Shown one piece after another: positions 1-6,200 of a stretch of 11,712 bases of DNA. The DNA is from Pseudomonas fluorescens. Lineage in GTDB: Bacteria; Pseudomonadota; Alphaproteobacteria; UBA2136; UBA6156. The number at the start of each line of letters is the position of its first letter. Positions within the stretch are counted from its first letter, which is position 1. Position numbers and translations under genes: made by a program. The stretch spans positions 1 through 11,712 of the forward strand of contig QFOU01000040.1 in assembly GCA_003241595.1 (NCBI GenBank), read 5' to 3'. The notes under the pieces were generated by a model, which saw nothing but the letters and a program-made list of their open reading frames with translations, made no database searches and was not told the origin of the DNA.

Positions 1-376
1 GGTAGAAGTAGGCCGCGAAGAAGGCGGCGAAGAACATCAGCTCCGACGCGATGAAGAAGATCATGCCGTAGCGGTTGGCGAGGTCGAGCACCAAGGGCAC
101 CATGCCGCGCCCGAAGCCGCGCTCACGGGCTTCTTTAATGAGGAGGAAGAACCATTGGAAGGCGGCCATGACAGTGAGCAGCAAGCCCGCGCCCATGGTG
201 AGTTTGCCGTAGAGGGTGGGCTGGACGTGCAGGATAAGCAGCAGGCCGAACATCATGATACCCGCGCCCAAGCAGGACAATGGCGGCCAGATGGACCCCG
301 GCGGGATGAAGAACTCGTGGTCGTGAACTTCGTGATGGTCGCCGTGGGGCGTGGAATGCGCGGGAGCGTGGGCCAT
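1..376 (-). CDS. ctaE: Cytochrome c oxidase subunit III (partial, N-terminal 125 residues)
   Basis: This is subunit III of the aa3-type cytochrome c oxidase in the inner membrane, a non-catalytic core subunit that supports proton uptake and stability of subunit I. The gene runs off the left edge, so only the N-terminus and the first membrane helices are visible. The ATG at 376 follows the stop of the upstream gene by one base (TAA C ATG), which suggests translational coupling; an AAGGAA lies just upstream. The N-terminus is His-rich (residues 2-20). It is followed by FFIPPGSIWPP, two hydrophobic spans, the basic linker KEARERGFGRG, and SELMFFAAFFAAYFY. That last stretch matches the conserved subunit III signature (S-E-x-M-F-F). 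It is the last visible gene of the ctaD cluster. The family assignment is firm; the C-terminus cannot be checked. Confidence 0.93.
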   Translation of the reverse strand, partial: MAHAPAHSTPHGDHHEVHDHEFFIPPGSIWPPLSCLGAGIMMFGLLLILHVQPTLYGKLTMGAGLLLTVMAAFQWFFLLIKEARERGFGRGMVPLVLDLANRYGMIFFIASELMFFAAFFAAYFY

Positions 377-377
377 G

Positions 378-791
378 TTAGTGGGTTTCCTTGGTGGTCG
401 TCGGCGTGTTCAGGAGGGATGGATCATCGTACTGGGGCAGGCGTAGGCCCTTGTAATCGTATTGGATACGGGTACCGAACTCGCGGACATAGTCGTTGCC
501 CGGAGTATGGCCAAAGGCACCGAGGTAGATGATCATAATAAAGAAATAGACCAGTGCACCGCCGATACCAATGGCGAGCATCTTCATAAAAATACCGTAG
601 GTACGGGTGTAGTCGGCGTGGAGTTCGTCGCGGTTGTAATGCAGGCCCGGCGTCGTATGTGTCTTGGGTTTGGCAACGGCCACCGGCGCGCTGCGTGGCG
701 CCGTTTGGGCATGCTTGCGTGTGGTGGCCTTGGCGGCCACAGCACGGGACTTGCTGCTGCTTCTACTGCTGGACTTGGTAGGTTGCGGCAT
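378..791 (-). CDS. Cytochrome oxidase subunit-IV-like small membrane protein with long tails
   Basis: A 137-residue single-span protein. The ATG at 791 is chosen because a perfect AAGGAGG lies 6-12 bases upstream; a longer reading frame to 863 lacks such a site and overlaps more of the upstream gene. Residues 1-48 are Ser/Lys/Arg/Ala-rich and probably disordered. Residues 58-95 (HADYTRTYGIFMKM, then about 23 hydrophobic residues) resemble the short bacterial aa3-type subunit IV family, which has a D-Y-x-x-x-x-x-T-Y-x-x-F segment before one helix. A polar 40-residue C-terminal tail follows, rich in Tyr and Asp. The usual family member has only about 40-60 residues, so both tails are unusual. 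It overlaps the preceding gene by 29 bases and ends one base before ctaE, so it is very likely an oxidase accessory subunit. The subunit IV label is an inference from the helix region and position. Confidence 0.65.
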   Translation of the reverse strand: MPQPTKSSSRSSSKSRAVAAKATTRKHAQTAPRSAPVAVAKPKTHTTPGLHYNRDELHADYTRTYGIFMKMLAIGIGGALVYFFIMIIYLGAFGHTPGNDYVREFGTRIQYDYKGLRLPQYDDPSLLNTPTTTKETH

Positions 792-954
792 ACGAGCCTC
801 CTTGTGGAATTGCAGGTTGGTTATGCTTATAGCGCCAGACAAAGACACTGACGGACAGGGCAAAGGCGAACACGGCCAAAGCCAGTGCGAGGCACAGATT
901 ACGGCGGCGCAGACGGGTGGCCTCGGCAGGGGTACGCGGGTGAGCGGTGGTCAT
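763..954 (-). CDS. CoxF-like single-span oxidase accessory protein
   Basis: A 63-residue protein with a short polar N-terminus, a basic cluster (RLRRRN, residues 14-19), one hydrophobic helix (about residues 20-41), then a polar tail. This architecture, with Arg-Arg-Arg-Asn just before one helix, is that of the CoxF/CtaF small proteins found in alphaproteobacterial cta operons next to ctaG and ctaE. Here it lies between ctaD and ctaE, away from ctaG. ATG 954 gives a normal short cytoplasmic tail; an in-frame GTG at 996 would add 14 residues. No good Shine-Dalgarno precedes ATG 954. The 3' end overlaps the start of the next gene by 29 bases. A role in oxidase assembly or stability is inferred from position and topology only. 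Confidence 0.6.
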   Translation of the reverse strand: MTTAHPRTPAEATRLRRRNLCLALALAVFAFALSVSVFVWRYKHNQPAIPQGGSYAATYQVQQ

Positions 955-1059
955 GGCTGTAAGTCTATCAGAGGGTTGAGAGCGGTAAAAGGCCACATTT
1001 GCGTTAGGGCCTTGTGGGCATTTCGATTTACGAAGGGGGTGTGGCGGCTAAGGACGATA

Positions 1060-1179
1060 TTAGCGGGTCAGAAGGATGTAGATCAGCAAGGTGAGAATAC
1101 AGACGATCGGCACGGCGATAAAGCCGAGCAACTGGACAATGACGATGCGGCGCTGTGGGCCGGTGGGGAGCAGAGGCAT
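1060..1179 (-). CDS. Predicted 39-residue single-span membrane peptide in the oxidase cluster
   Basis: A small open reading frame in the otherwise empty gap between ctaD and the CoxF-like gene. It opens with ATG at 1179, nine bases after an in-frame TAG, and ends with TAA at 1060-1062. The product starts MPLLPTGPQRR, continues with about 26 almost purely hydrophobic residues (IVIVQLLGF... to ...LIYILL), and ends TR. This is a positive-inside N-terminus followed by one helix, the shape of the tiny accessory subunits of bacterial terminal oxidases. The Shine-Dalgarno is weak, and a terminator hairpin lies 24 bases upstream of the ATG. The amino-acid composition is far from random, which supports coding, but no known family is recognised. 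An oxidase-associated role is inferred from location alone. Confidence 0.5.
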   Translation of the reverse strand: MPLLPTGPQRRIVIVQLLGFIAVPIVCILTLLIYILLTR

Positions 1180-1202
1180 ACCAAGAGACTACGCCTGTAA
1201 GG

Positions 1203-1231
1203 CTTAAAAAGAAAGGGGCTGATGCCCCCTT
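1203..1231 (-). terminator. Rho-independent terminator after ctaD
   Basis: On the minus strand an 8-bp stem (1231-1224 with 1219-1212, one G-T pair) closes a 4-base loop and runs straight into TTCTTTTT. It starts 14 bases after the ctaD stop. It separates ctaD from the small-subunit genes and ctaE, which read in the same direction, so it probably sets a lower level of downstream transcription or marks a separate transcript. Confidence 0.75.
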
Positions 1232-1244
1232 CCCTGCCTTTTCC

Positions 1245-2858
1245 CTAGTGGTGGGGATAGGCTTCCTTATGCTCCCAGACCGGCAGTTTCTCGAAGTTGT
1301 GCGGGTGCGGGGGTGAGCTGGTGTGTGTCCATTCCAGTGTCACGGCCTGCCATGGGTTGGTGGGGGCAGGTTCGCCTTTACGGGCGCTGCGGATGACGTT
1401 CCAGACGATGAGCAGTTGCGCCATACCGAAGACAAAGGCACCGATGGAACACAGCAGGTTGAGATCGGCGTAGACCGGATTGTAATCGGCGATACGGCGC
1501 GGCATGCCCATCATGCCCAGGAAGTGCATGGGGAAGAAGGTGACGTTGACCGAGATGAAGGTGATCCAGAAGTGCCACTTGCCGATGCGCTCCGAGAGGA
1601 ACTTACCGGTCATTTTGGGATACCAGTGGTACAGCGCCGCCATGAGACCGAAGAAGCTACCGGTCACGAACACGTAGTGGATGTGCGCGACGACGTAGTA
1701 GGTGTCGTGCATCATATAATCGACCGGAGCCGAGCTGAGCACCACTCCGGACAAGCCGCCGATGGTGAAGAGCACGAGGAAGCCGACCGCGAACTTCATG
1801 GCGGTGGTGAAGGCGATAGAGCCGCCCCACATGGTGGACATCCAGTTAAAGACCTTGATCCCGGTGGGGACCGCGATGAGCGTGGTCATCAGCATAAAGG
1901 TGACTTGGGCATTGATATCCATACCCACCGAGTACATGTGGTGGGCCCAGACCATCTGGCCCAAAACCGCAATGGCGACGGTAGCCCAGACCATGCTGTG
2001 GTAGCCGAAGAGTGGTTTGCGGGAGTGGGTGGCCAAGACTTCCGACACCATCCCGAAGACAGGGAGGATCATGATGTACACCGCCGGGTGCGAATAGAAC
2101 CAGAAGATGTGCTGGAACATGACGGGGTCCCCTCCTCCTGCCGGGTTGAAGAAGGCGGTACCGAAGTTACGGTCGGTGAGCAGCATGGTGATGGCGCCCG
2201 CAAGCACAGGAGTGGCGACCAATTGCAGCCATGCGGTAACCAGCATGGCCCAGGCGAACATCGGCATGCGGAAGAGGGTCATGCCGGGTGCGCGCATGTT
2301 GAGGATGGTGACGATGAAGTTGATGGCACCCAAGATTGAGCTGGCACCGGCGAGGTGGACGCCCAAAATCCACATATCCATACCCGCGCCTTGTGAGAAA
2401 GCCGAGGCGGTAAGTGGGGGATAGGCAGTCCAGCCCGCGGCGTTGGAGCCGCCGGGGACGAACAGGCTGCCCAGCATGAGCAGGCCCGCGAACGGCATGA
2501 TCCAGAACGACCAGTTGTTGAGGCGCGGGAAGGCCATGTCCGGCGAGCCGATCATGATCGGTACGAAGTAGTTACCAAAGCCGATAAGGCCGGGGATGAT
2601 GGCGAAGAAGATCATAAACGTGGCGTGCATGGCCGTCATCTGGTTGAACAGTGCGCCATCGACGAACTGGTAGCCCGGCTGGGCGAGTTCGGCACGGATG
2701 ACCCATGCCATGAGGCCACCGACAAAGAAGAAGAACAGCGCCGAGAACAGGTACATCTTGCCGATGTCCTTGTGGTTCACGGTGGTGAAGGCATTGTAAA
2801 GGGCGTGGAGGAATCCGCCGGAGTGAGGAGCGGGGTGGGCGTGGGTGGCGGTGGCCAT
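1245..2858 (-). CDS. ctaD: Cytochrome c oxidase subunit I, A2-type
   Basis: Catalytic subunit of the proton-pumping aa3-type oxidase (O2 to water using cytochrome c electrons), with twelve inner-membrane helices and 537 residues, a normal length. Visible ligands are H78 and H394 (heme a), H392 (heme a3), and H257, H306 and H307 (CuB). Y261 is the tyrosine cross-linked to the CuB ligand. The K channel is present (T332 and K335 in PTGIKVFNW), as are the D-channel entrance D107 and the Asn positions in FGNYF and RLNN. The helix VI glutamate is absent: the motif is YSHPAVY (255-261), diagnostic of the A2 subfamily, where the Tyr and Ser hydroxyls are thought to replace Glu. Both termini are His-rich. 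AAGGAC lies upstream of the ATG. No ctaC gene precedes it; the divergent neighbour is rlmI. Confidence 0.97.
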   Translation of the reverse strand: MATATHAHPAPHSGGFLHALYNAFTTVNHKDIGKMYLFSALFFFFVGGLMAWVIRAELAQPGYQFVDGALFNQMTAMHATFMIFFAIIPGLIGFGNYFVPIMIGSPDMAFPRLNNWSFWIMPFAGLLMLGSLFVPGGSNAAGWTAYPPLTASAFSQGAGMDMWILGVHLAGASSILGAINFIVTILNMRAPGMTLFRMPMFAWAMLVTAWLQLVATPVLAGAITMLLTDRNFGTAFFNPAGGGDPVMFQHIFWFYSHPAVYIMILPVFGMVSEVLATHSRKPLFGYHSMVWATVAIAVLGQMVWAHHMYSVGMDINAQVTFMLMTTLIAVPTGIKVFNWMSTMWGGSIAFTTAMKFAVGFLVLFTIGGLSGVVLSSAPVDYMMHDTYYVVAHIHYVFVTGSFFGLMAALYHWYPKMTGKFLSERIGKWHFWITFISVNVTFFPMHFLGMMGMPRRIADYNPVYADLNLLCSIGAFVFGMAQLLIVWNVIRSARKGEPAPTNPWQAVTLEWTHTSSPPHPHNFEKLPVWEHKEAYPHH

Positions 2859-2911
2859 GTGTGCGGGTCCTTATTGTGTCCTTCTGCAAAGAGGCTCTTG
2901 TAATTGGCCCC

Positions 2912-2940
2912 TTGTGAACCAAGGTTAGGAAGGTTATAGC
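2912..2940 (+). promoter_or_regulatory. Candidate promoter for rlmI, overlapping the ctaD promoter
   Basis: TTGTGA (2912-2917) and TATAGC (2935-2940) with a 17-base spacer, each matching four of six consensus positions. The -10 shares bases 2935-2938 with the opposing ctaD -10. Weak evidence on its own, but the geometry is reasonable for a 119-base divergent region. Confidence 0.3.
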
Positions 2941-2961
2941 ACTGAGATTATTCATTGAGAA
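2933..2961 (-). promoter_or_regulatory. Candidate sigma70 promoter for ctaD
   Basis: On the minus strand TTCTCA (2961-2956) and an extended -10, TGC-TATAAC (TATAAC at 2938-2933), are separated by 17 bases. This gives a leader of roughly 65-70 bases before the ctaD ATG. Its -10 overlaps that of the candidate rlmI promoter. Prediction by eye only. Confidence 0.4.
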
Positions 2962-2977
2962 GAGAAAGCCACGTGCC

Positions 2978-4186
2978 ATGAAACTTGAGACCGTAACTCT
3001 GTTGCCGAAACGCGATGGCCGTGCCCGTGCGGGACACCCTTGGGTGTACAGCAACGAGCTGGATATGACGCCTGTCATGAAAAAGATGGACGCGGGCAGC
3101 CTTGTGACCGTGGTGGACAGCCGTGGCGAACCCTTGGGCACCTACACCTTCAACCCCGGCACGTTGATCGCCTGTCGCAAGCTGACCAGCAAGCCGCATG
3201 CCGACATTGATGTCGCGTGGTTGGAAGAGCGTTTGCGTCATGCGCTGAAGCGTCGTCCGTCTACTCCTTACTACCGTTTGGTCCACAGCGAGGGCGATGA
3301 TATGCCCGGTTTGGTGGTCGACCGTTTCGGCGATGTGCTGGTAGGACAGATCACGACCGCCGGTATGGCTGCTCTTCAGGACAAGATCGAAGCGGCATTG
3401 ATTAGCGTGACCGGTTGCAAAGGTATGATCTGGCGCCATGACACCGCCGCGCGTAGCCTGGAAGGTTTACCGGTAAGCGATGAGGTTGATATTGCCGGTG
3501 AGGTTCCGGACGGGGCCGTAAAGGTGATGGAAAACGGTTTGGAATTTGTGGCGGACCTGACCGGTGGCCAGAAGACCGGATGGTTCTATGACCAGCGTGC
3601 CAACCACGCGTTTGTGGGCAGCCTGATGGCCAACCTACCCGACGAGATGCAAGTGTTGGACGTGTACAGCCACATCGGTGGGTTTGGTCTGGCGATGATC
3701 GAGGGGGCCAAGAAAGCCGGTAAGACCGCCCATGTAACCTTGGTGGATGCCAGCAACACTGCCATGGAACTGGCCAAGCGCAGCTCGCAGAAGCAGGGTG
3801 TGGAAAAGCAGTGCACCTACACCGTGAAGAATGCGTTTGACGCCATGGAAGATATGGCCGCCCGCAACCAGCGTTTCCACGCCGTGGTGTGTGACCCGCC
3901 CGCGTTCATCAAGAGTGCCAAAGTGATGGCCGAAGGTTTGAAGGGTTACGAAAAAGTGGCCCGTTTGGGTGCTGCGCTGGTGCGAGGCGACGGCTACCTG
4001 ACATTGTGCAGTTGCAGCCACCATGCCGACCTTGCCGCGTTTACCGAAGCGTGTGTGCGTGGGATTCGTCGGGCTGGGCGCAGTGGGCGCCTGGTGCGCA
4101 CCGGTGGGGCGGATATTGACCACCCGCAGCACATGATGCTGGCGGAGAACTCTTATCTGAAGTGTTTGACGTTCCAGCTGGACTAA
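2978..4186 (+). CDS. rlmI: 23S rRNA (cytosine-5)-methyltransferase, RlmI/YccW family
   Basis: A SAM-dependent methyltransferase that in E. coli makes m5C1962 in 23S rRNA. The 402 residues match the usual length of about 396. Domains in order: an N-terminal PUA RNA-binding domain (1-75, with RARAGHPWVYSNELD), then a central linker domain with GLVVDRFGD (111-119). GGQKTGWFYDQRANH follows at 197-210, the family hallmark before the Rossmann fold. SAM motif I is VLDVYSHIGGFGL (226-238), motif IV is DPPAF (306-310), and motif VI is LCSCSHH (343-349) with the probable catalytic Cys. It is divergent from ctaD and converges on the ctaA operon, so it is a single-gene unit ending at a strong terminator. 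The ribosome binding site (GAGAAGAGA) is modest. The exact nucleotide target is assumed from the family. Confidence 0.92.
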   Translation: MKLETVTLLPKRDGRARAGHPWVYSNELDMTPVMKKMDAGSLVTVVDSRGEPLGTYTFNPGTLIACRKLTSKPHADIDVAWLEERLRHALKRRPSTPYYRLVHSEGDDMPGLVVDRFGDVLVGQITTAGMAALQDKIEAALISVTGCKGMIWRHDTAARSLEGLPVSDEVDIAGEVPDGAVKVMENGLEFVADLTGGQKTGWFYDQRANHAFVGSLMANLPDEMQVLDVYSHIGGFGLAMIEGAKKAGKTAHVTLVDASNTAMELAKRSSQKQGVEKQCTYTVKNAFDAMEDMAARNQRFHAVVCDPPAFIKSAKVMAEGLKGYEKVARLGAALVRGDGYLTLCSCSHHADLAAFTEACVRGIRRAGRSGRLVRTGGADIDHPQHMMLAENSYLKCLTFQLD

Positions 4187-4190
4187 TCGA

Positions 4191-4214
4191 AGAGGGCCTG
4201 AGGCCCTCTTTTTT
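4191..4214 (+). terminator. Rho-independent terminator of rlmI
   Basis: An 8-bp perfect stem (AGAGGGCC / GGCCCTCT, 4191-4198 with 4202-4209), loop TGA, then TTTTT. It starts 4 bases after the rlmI stop and lies between two convergent genes. In the reverse direction the stem has only a poor T tract, so it mainly serves rlmI. The stop codon of the opposing hydrolase gene overlaps its T run. Confidence 0.85.
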
Positions 4215-5079
4215 AGCGCGGTGTTTCGACGGCAAGAGCTTCTTTAAGTAAGTTGGGCAGTTGAGGGGAAATCGCTAACGTGACGTGGTTGGTGTCGGGC
4301 ACCGCGATCAGCGGGATGGAAGGATTCGCATCGTGGAGGATCTCGGTAACATGACGTTCAGGGATCAGACCATCGGTAGGTGAATAGATGATGGTGGTGG
4401 GCACCTTGATGCTGGCAATGATGTCTTCGGTGGCGAAGGGATGGCGGAGCAGCAGACGTACGGGAAGCCAGGGATAACGCTCTTGCGCGATACGACGCAC
4501 GCTGGCCACGGGGGCCACCAATGCCAGGCGGTTAAGCGGGCGGGCCGTGGCCAAATGAGTTGCCACAGCCGTGCCGAGGCTATAGCCGACGGCCTTCACC
4601 TGGGCCGGTTGAAGGCGGTTGACGAGAGTATCGTAGATGAGTTCGCTATCGGCAAACAACGCCTTCTGGGACGGCATGCCGGTACTGGGCGACGTAATGC
4701 CATTGGGGTAACCGCGATAGGAAAAGGCGGCGATAGCAACGTTCTGGCCCGCGAATACCTCGGTCTTCAGGTACTGCGCAAAGCCGATGGGATTGTGCAT
4801 ATTGCCGGGGAATGCCAGCACCAGTGTGGGCGATGGGGCGGCGGGGCGGAAGAGAATACCTTGGATCGTGTTACCGTCGGGCGTTTTCATGCCCAGCAGT
4901 TCGTAATCGAGGGCCGTATCCGGCACCGGCACGGCATTGACGCGGGCAGGCATGATGAAGCGTGCCTGATTGAAACTGAGGAGCACCGCGAAGGCGACAA
5001 TAGGGAACAGGATGATCGATGCGAGGAGCATGGCGCGTTTCCAAGTTAGCGGTTTACGGGCGAATTTAATTTGCAGCAT
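4213..5079 (-). CDS. Membrane-anchored alpha/beta hydrolase
   Basis: A 288-residue serine hydrolase. A basic N-terminus and one hydrophobic segment (residues 16-35) suggest a signal anchor with the catalytic domain in the periplasm. The alpha/beta fold landmarks are present: an oxyanion segment FPGN (90-93), the nucleophile elbow GYSLG (165-169, Ser167), the acid Asp236 in SPTDGLIP, and the base His265 in DTNHV. The arrangement resembles the BEM46/ABHD13-like group; the substrate is unknown. Its ATG lies inside the end of ctaG (14-base overlap, ATGCTGCAAATTAA), so it is translated with ctaG and is the last gene of the operon. The position beside ctaG suggests co-expression with oxidase assembly, but no direct functional link is known. 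Confidence 0.85.
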   Translation of the reverse strand: MLQIKFARKPLTWKRAMLLASIILFPIVAFAVLLSFNQARFIMPARVNAVPVPDTALDYELLGMKTPDGNTIQGILFRPAAPSPTLVLAFPGNMHNPIGFAQYLKTEVFAGQNVAIAAFSYRGYPNGITSPSTGMPSQKALFADSELIYDTLVNRLQPAQVKAVGYSLGTAVATHLATARPLNRLALVAPVASVRRIAQERYPWLPVRLLLRHPFATEDIIASIKVPTTIIYSPTDGLIPERHVTEILHDANPSIPLIAVPDTNHVTLAISPQLPNLLKEALAVETPR

Positions 5080-5674
5080 GGGTCTCGGGGTTGGCTTTGA
5101 TGCGGGGATCGTTAGGTTGAGCTTCGAACAACGTATAGGCGAAGGTGACCGTGTGGATCCCTTCCGGTAACGCGGGCGAGAGCGTGAAGCTAAGTGGCAG
5201 GTTGATATCCTGCTTTACGGGATAATGTTCCTGCGCGAAGCAGAAACATTGCTGGAGGTCGACATACTCGGCGATGTTGGTGCCACCGGTGCCCCCCATG
5301 GCATACAGCTGGTGGACGGCCACGCCATCGAGAGGTTTACCGCCATTGTTTTTCGCGGCAAACGCCGTGAGCACGGGTTCGCCCAGTTTGACCTTGAGAG
5401 TGTAATCGGTGGGATGGAAGGCGATGGGGAGACCTGCAGCGGTGTTGGCGGTAAAGCGCACGGTGACGGTGCGGTTTGAAGCGGTGGCGGCCTGATGCGC
5501 GGTGACCGGTGCGGGGGCGGTAGGGCCGGCGATGATCTGCGGCACCGGAATACCGAAATGCTGACAGAAAACCCGGTACAGCGGTACCGCGGCAATGGTG
5601 ATGCCGATACCCCAGACCAAGCCCAACAGGCAAAGGAGCAACGTGCGGAGGTTGGATTTTTTGTTGTTGGGCAT
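5066..5674 (-). CDS. ctaG: Cytochrome c oxidase assembly protein CtaG (Cox11 family)
   Basis: A copper chaperone that delivers Cu(I) to the CuB site of subunit I. It has one N-terminal inner-membrane anchor and a periplasmic beta-sandwich domain. The start at 5674 gives 202 residues: a basic cytoplasmic tail (NNKKSNLR), an anchor at about 11-31, and PLYRVFCQHFG with conserved Cys37. VRFTAN (72-77) starts the domain, and CFCF (143-146) holds the copper-binding pair Cys143 and Cys145. It ends with the typical ITLSYTFF-like strand, here VTFAYTLFEA. An in-frame ATG at 5695 would overlap the previous gene. The stretch before CFCF (MGGTGGTNIAEYVDLQQ) diverges from the usual AGxYFxKIQ pattern. Its normal partner genes coxF and ctaE are in the other cluster of this window. 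Confidence 0.93.
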   Translation of the reverse strand: MPNNKKSNLRTLLLCLLGLVWGIGITIAAVPLYRVFCQHFGIPVPQIIAGPTAPAPVTAHQAATASNRTVTVRFTANTAAGLPIAFHPTDYTLKVKLGEPVLTAFAAKNNGGKPLDGVAVHQLYAMGGTGGTNIAEYVDLQQCFCFAQEHYPVKQDINLPLSFTLSPALPEGIHTVTFAYTLFEAQPNDPRIKANPETHAAN

Positions 5675-5678
5675 CGGT

Positions 5679-6188
5679 CTAGTATACCCACGCATACGCC
5701 AGCAGCAAGGCGAATGCGCTGGTTAAGACATATTCGAACTTACCGCCTGTGGTGAAATGGAACAGGGGGATACGATATCCCCGCTCTTTACCATTCGGCC
5801 AGCGGCGGCGATATGGCCAGAGTAAGGGTACACCGGAGACGGTACAGAAATCGGCCATCACGTGGCTGAGATACCCGATACAGACCGCAACAAGAATACT
5901 GAGGGGCTGGCTTTCGCCCATGCTTTCGATACTTTGGAAAACAACAGTCATGAAGAGGACAACGGCCAGCAAGGAGTGGGTAAAGCCCCGGTGGCCAAAG
6001 GTGTTGGCAAGTGCATGACTGACCGTCGGAAACATGCGACCGACACGGGATTTGGGGTGGTCGATATCCGGCAGCAGTGCGCCAAGGATGACACCGATGT
6101 AATCGAAGACGGAGGGTTGGTAGCCATCGAACGTGGTGAGGCCGAGGTAACTGACCATGCCGAAAGCAACGTGTCCGGGGGCCATCAT
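5679..6188 (-). CDS. YdjM-family membrane-bound metal-dependent hydrolase
   Basis: A 169-residue inner-membrane protein of the YdjM / DUF457-like family of predicted metal-dependent hydrolases. The family's conserved residues are all visible: H6 near the start, LPDIDHPKSRVGR (39-51, D41, D43, H44), GHRGFTH (65-71), and GYLSHVMADF (105-114, H109 and D113). Several hydrophobic spans separate them. The first of two tandem ATGs is preferred because AGGAG lies 9 bases before it. It starts 12 bases after ctaB, and its stop is 4 bases before the ctaG ATG, so it sits inside the heme/copper assembly operon. In E. coli the family member ydjM is DNA-damage induced. The substrate is unknown, and a role in membrane lipid or cofactor metabolism is only conjecture. 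Confidence 0.85.
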   Translation of the reverse strand: MMAPGHVAFGMVSYLGLTTFDGYQPSVFDYIGVILGALLPDIDHPKSRVGRMFPTVSHALANTFGHRGFTHSLLAVVLFMTVVFQSIESMGESQPLSILVAVCIGYLSHVMADFCTVSGVPLLWPYRRRWPNGKERGYRIPLFHFTTGGKFEYVLTSAFALLLAYAWVY

Positions 6189-6200
6189 GATATCAGACTC

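Noticed and set aside
1323..2339. 338-codon plus-strand frame antisense to ctaD
   Set aside because: His/Asp/Glu/Gly-rich antisense shadow of a conserved membrane protein gene; no domain.
2572..3141. 189-codon minus-strand frame across the ctaD start and rlmI start
   Set aside because: Out of frame with ctaD, runs antisense through rlmI, and its composition is that of a shadow.
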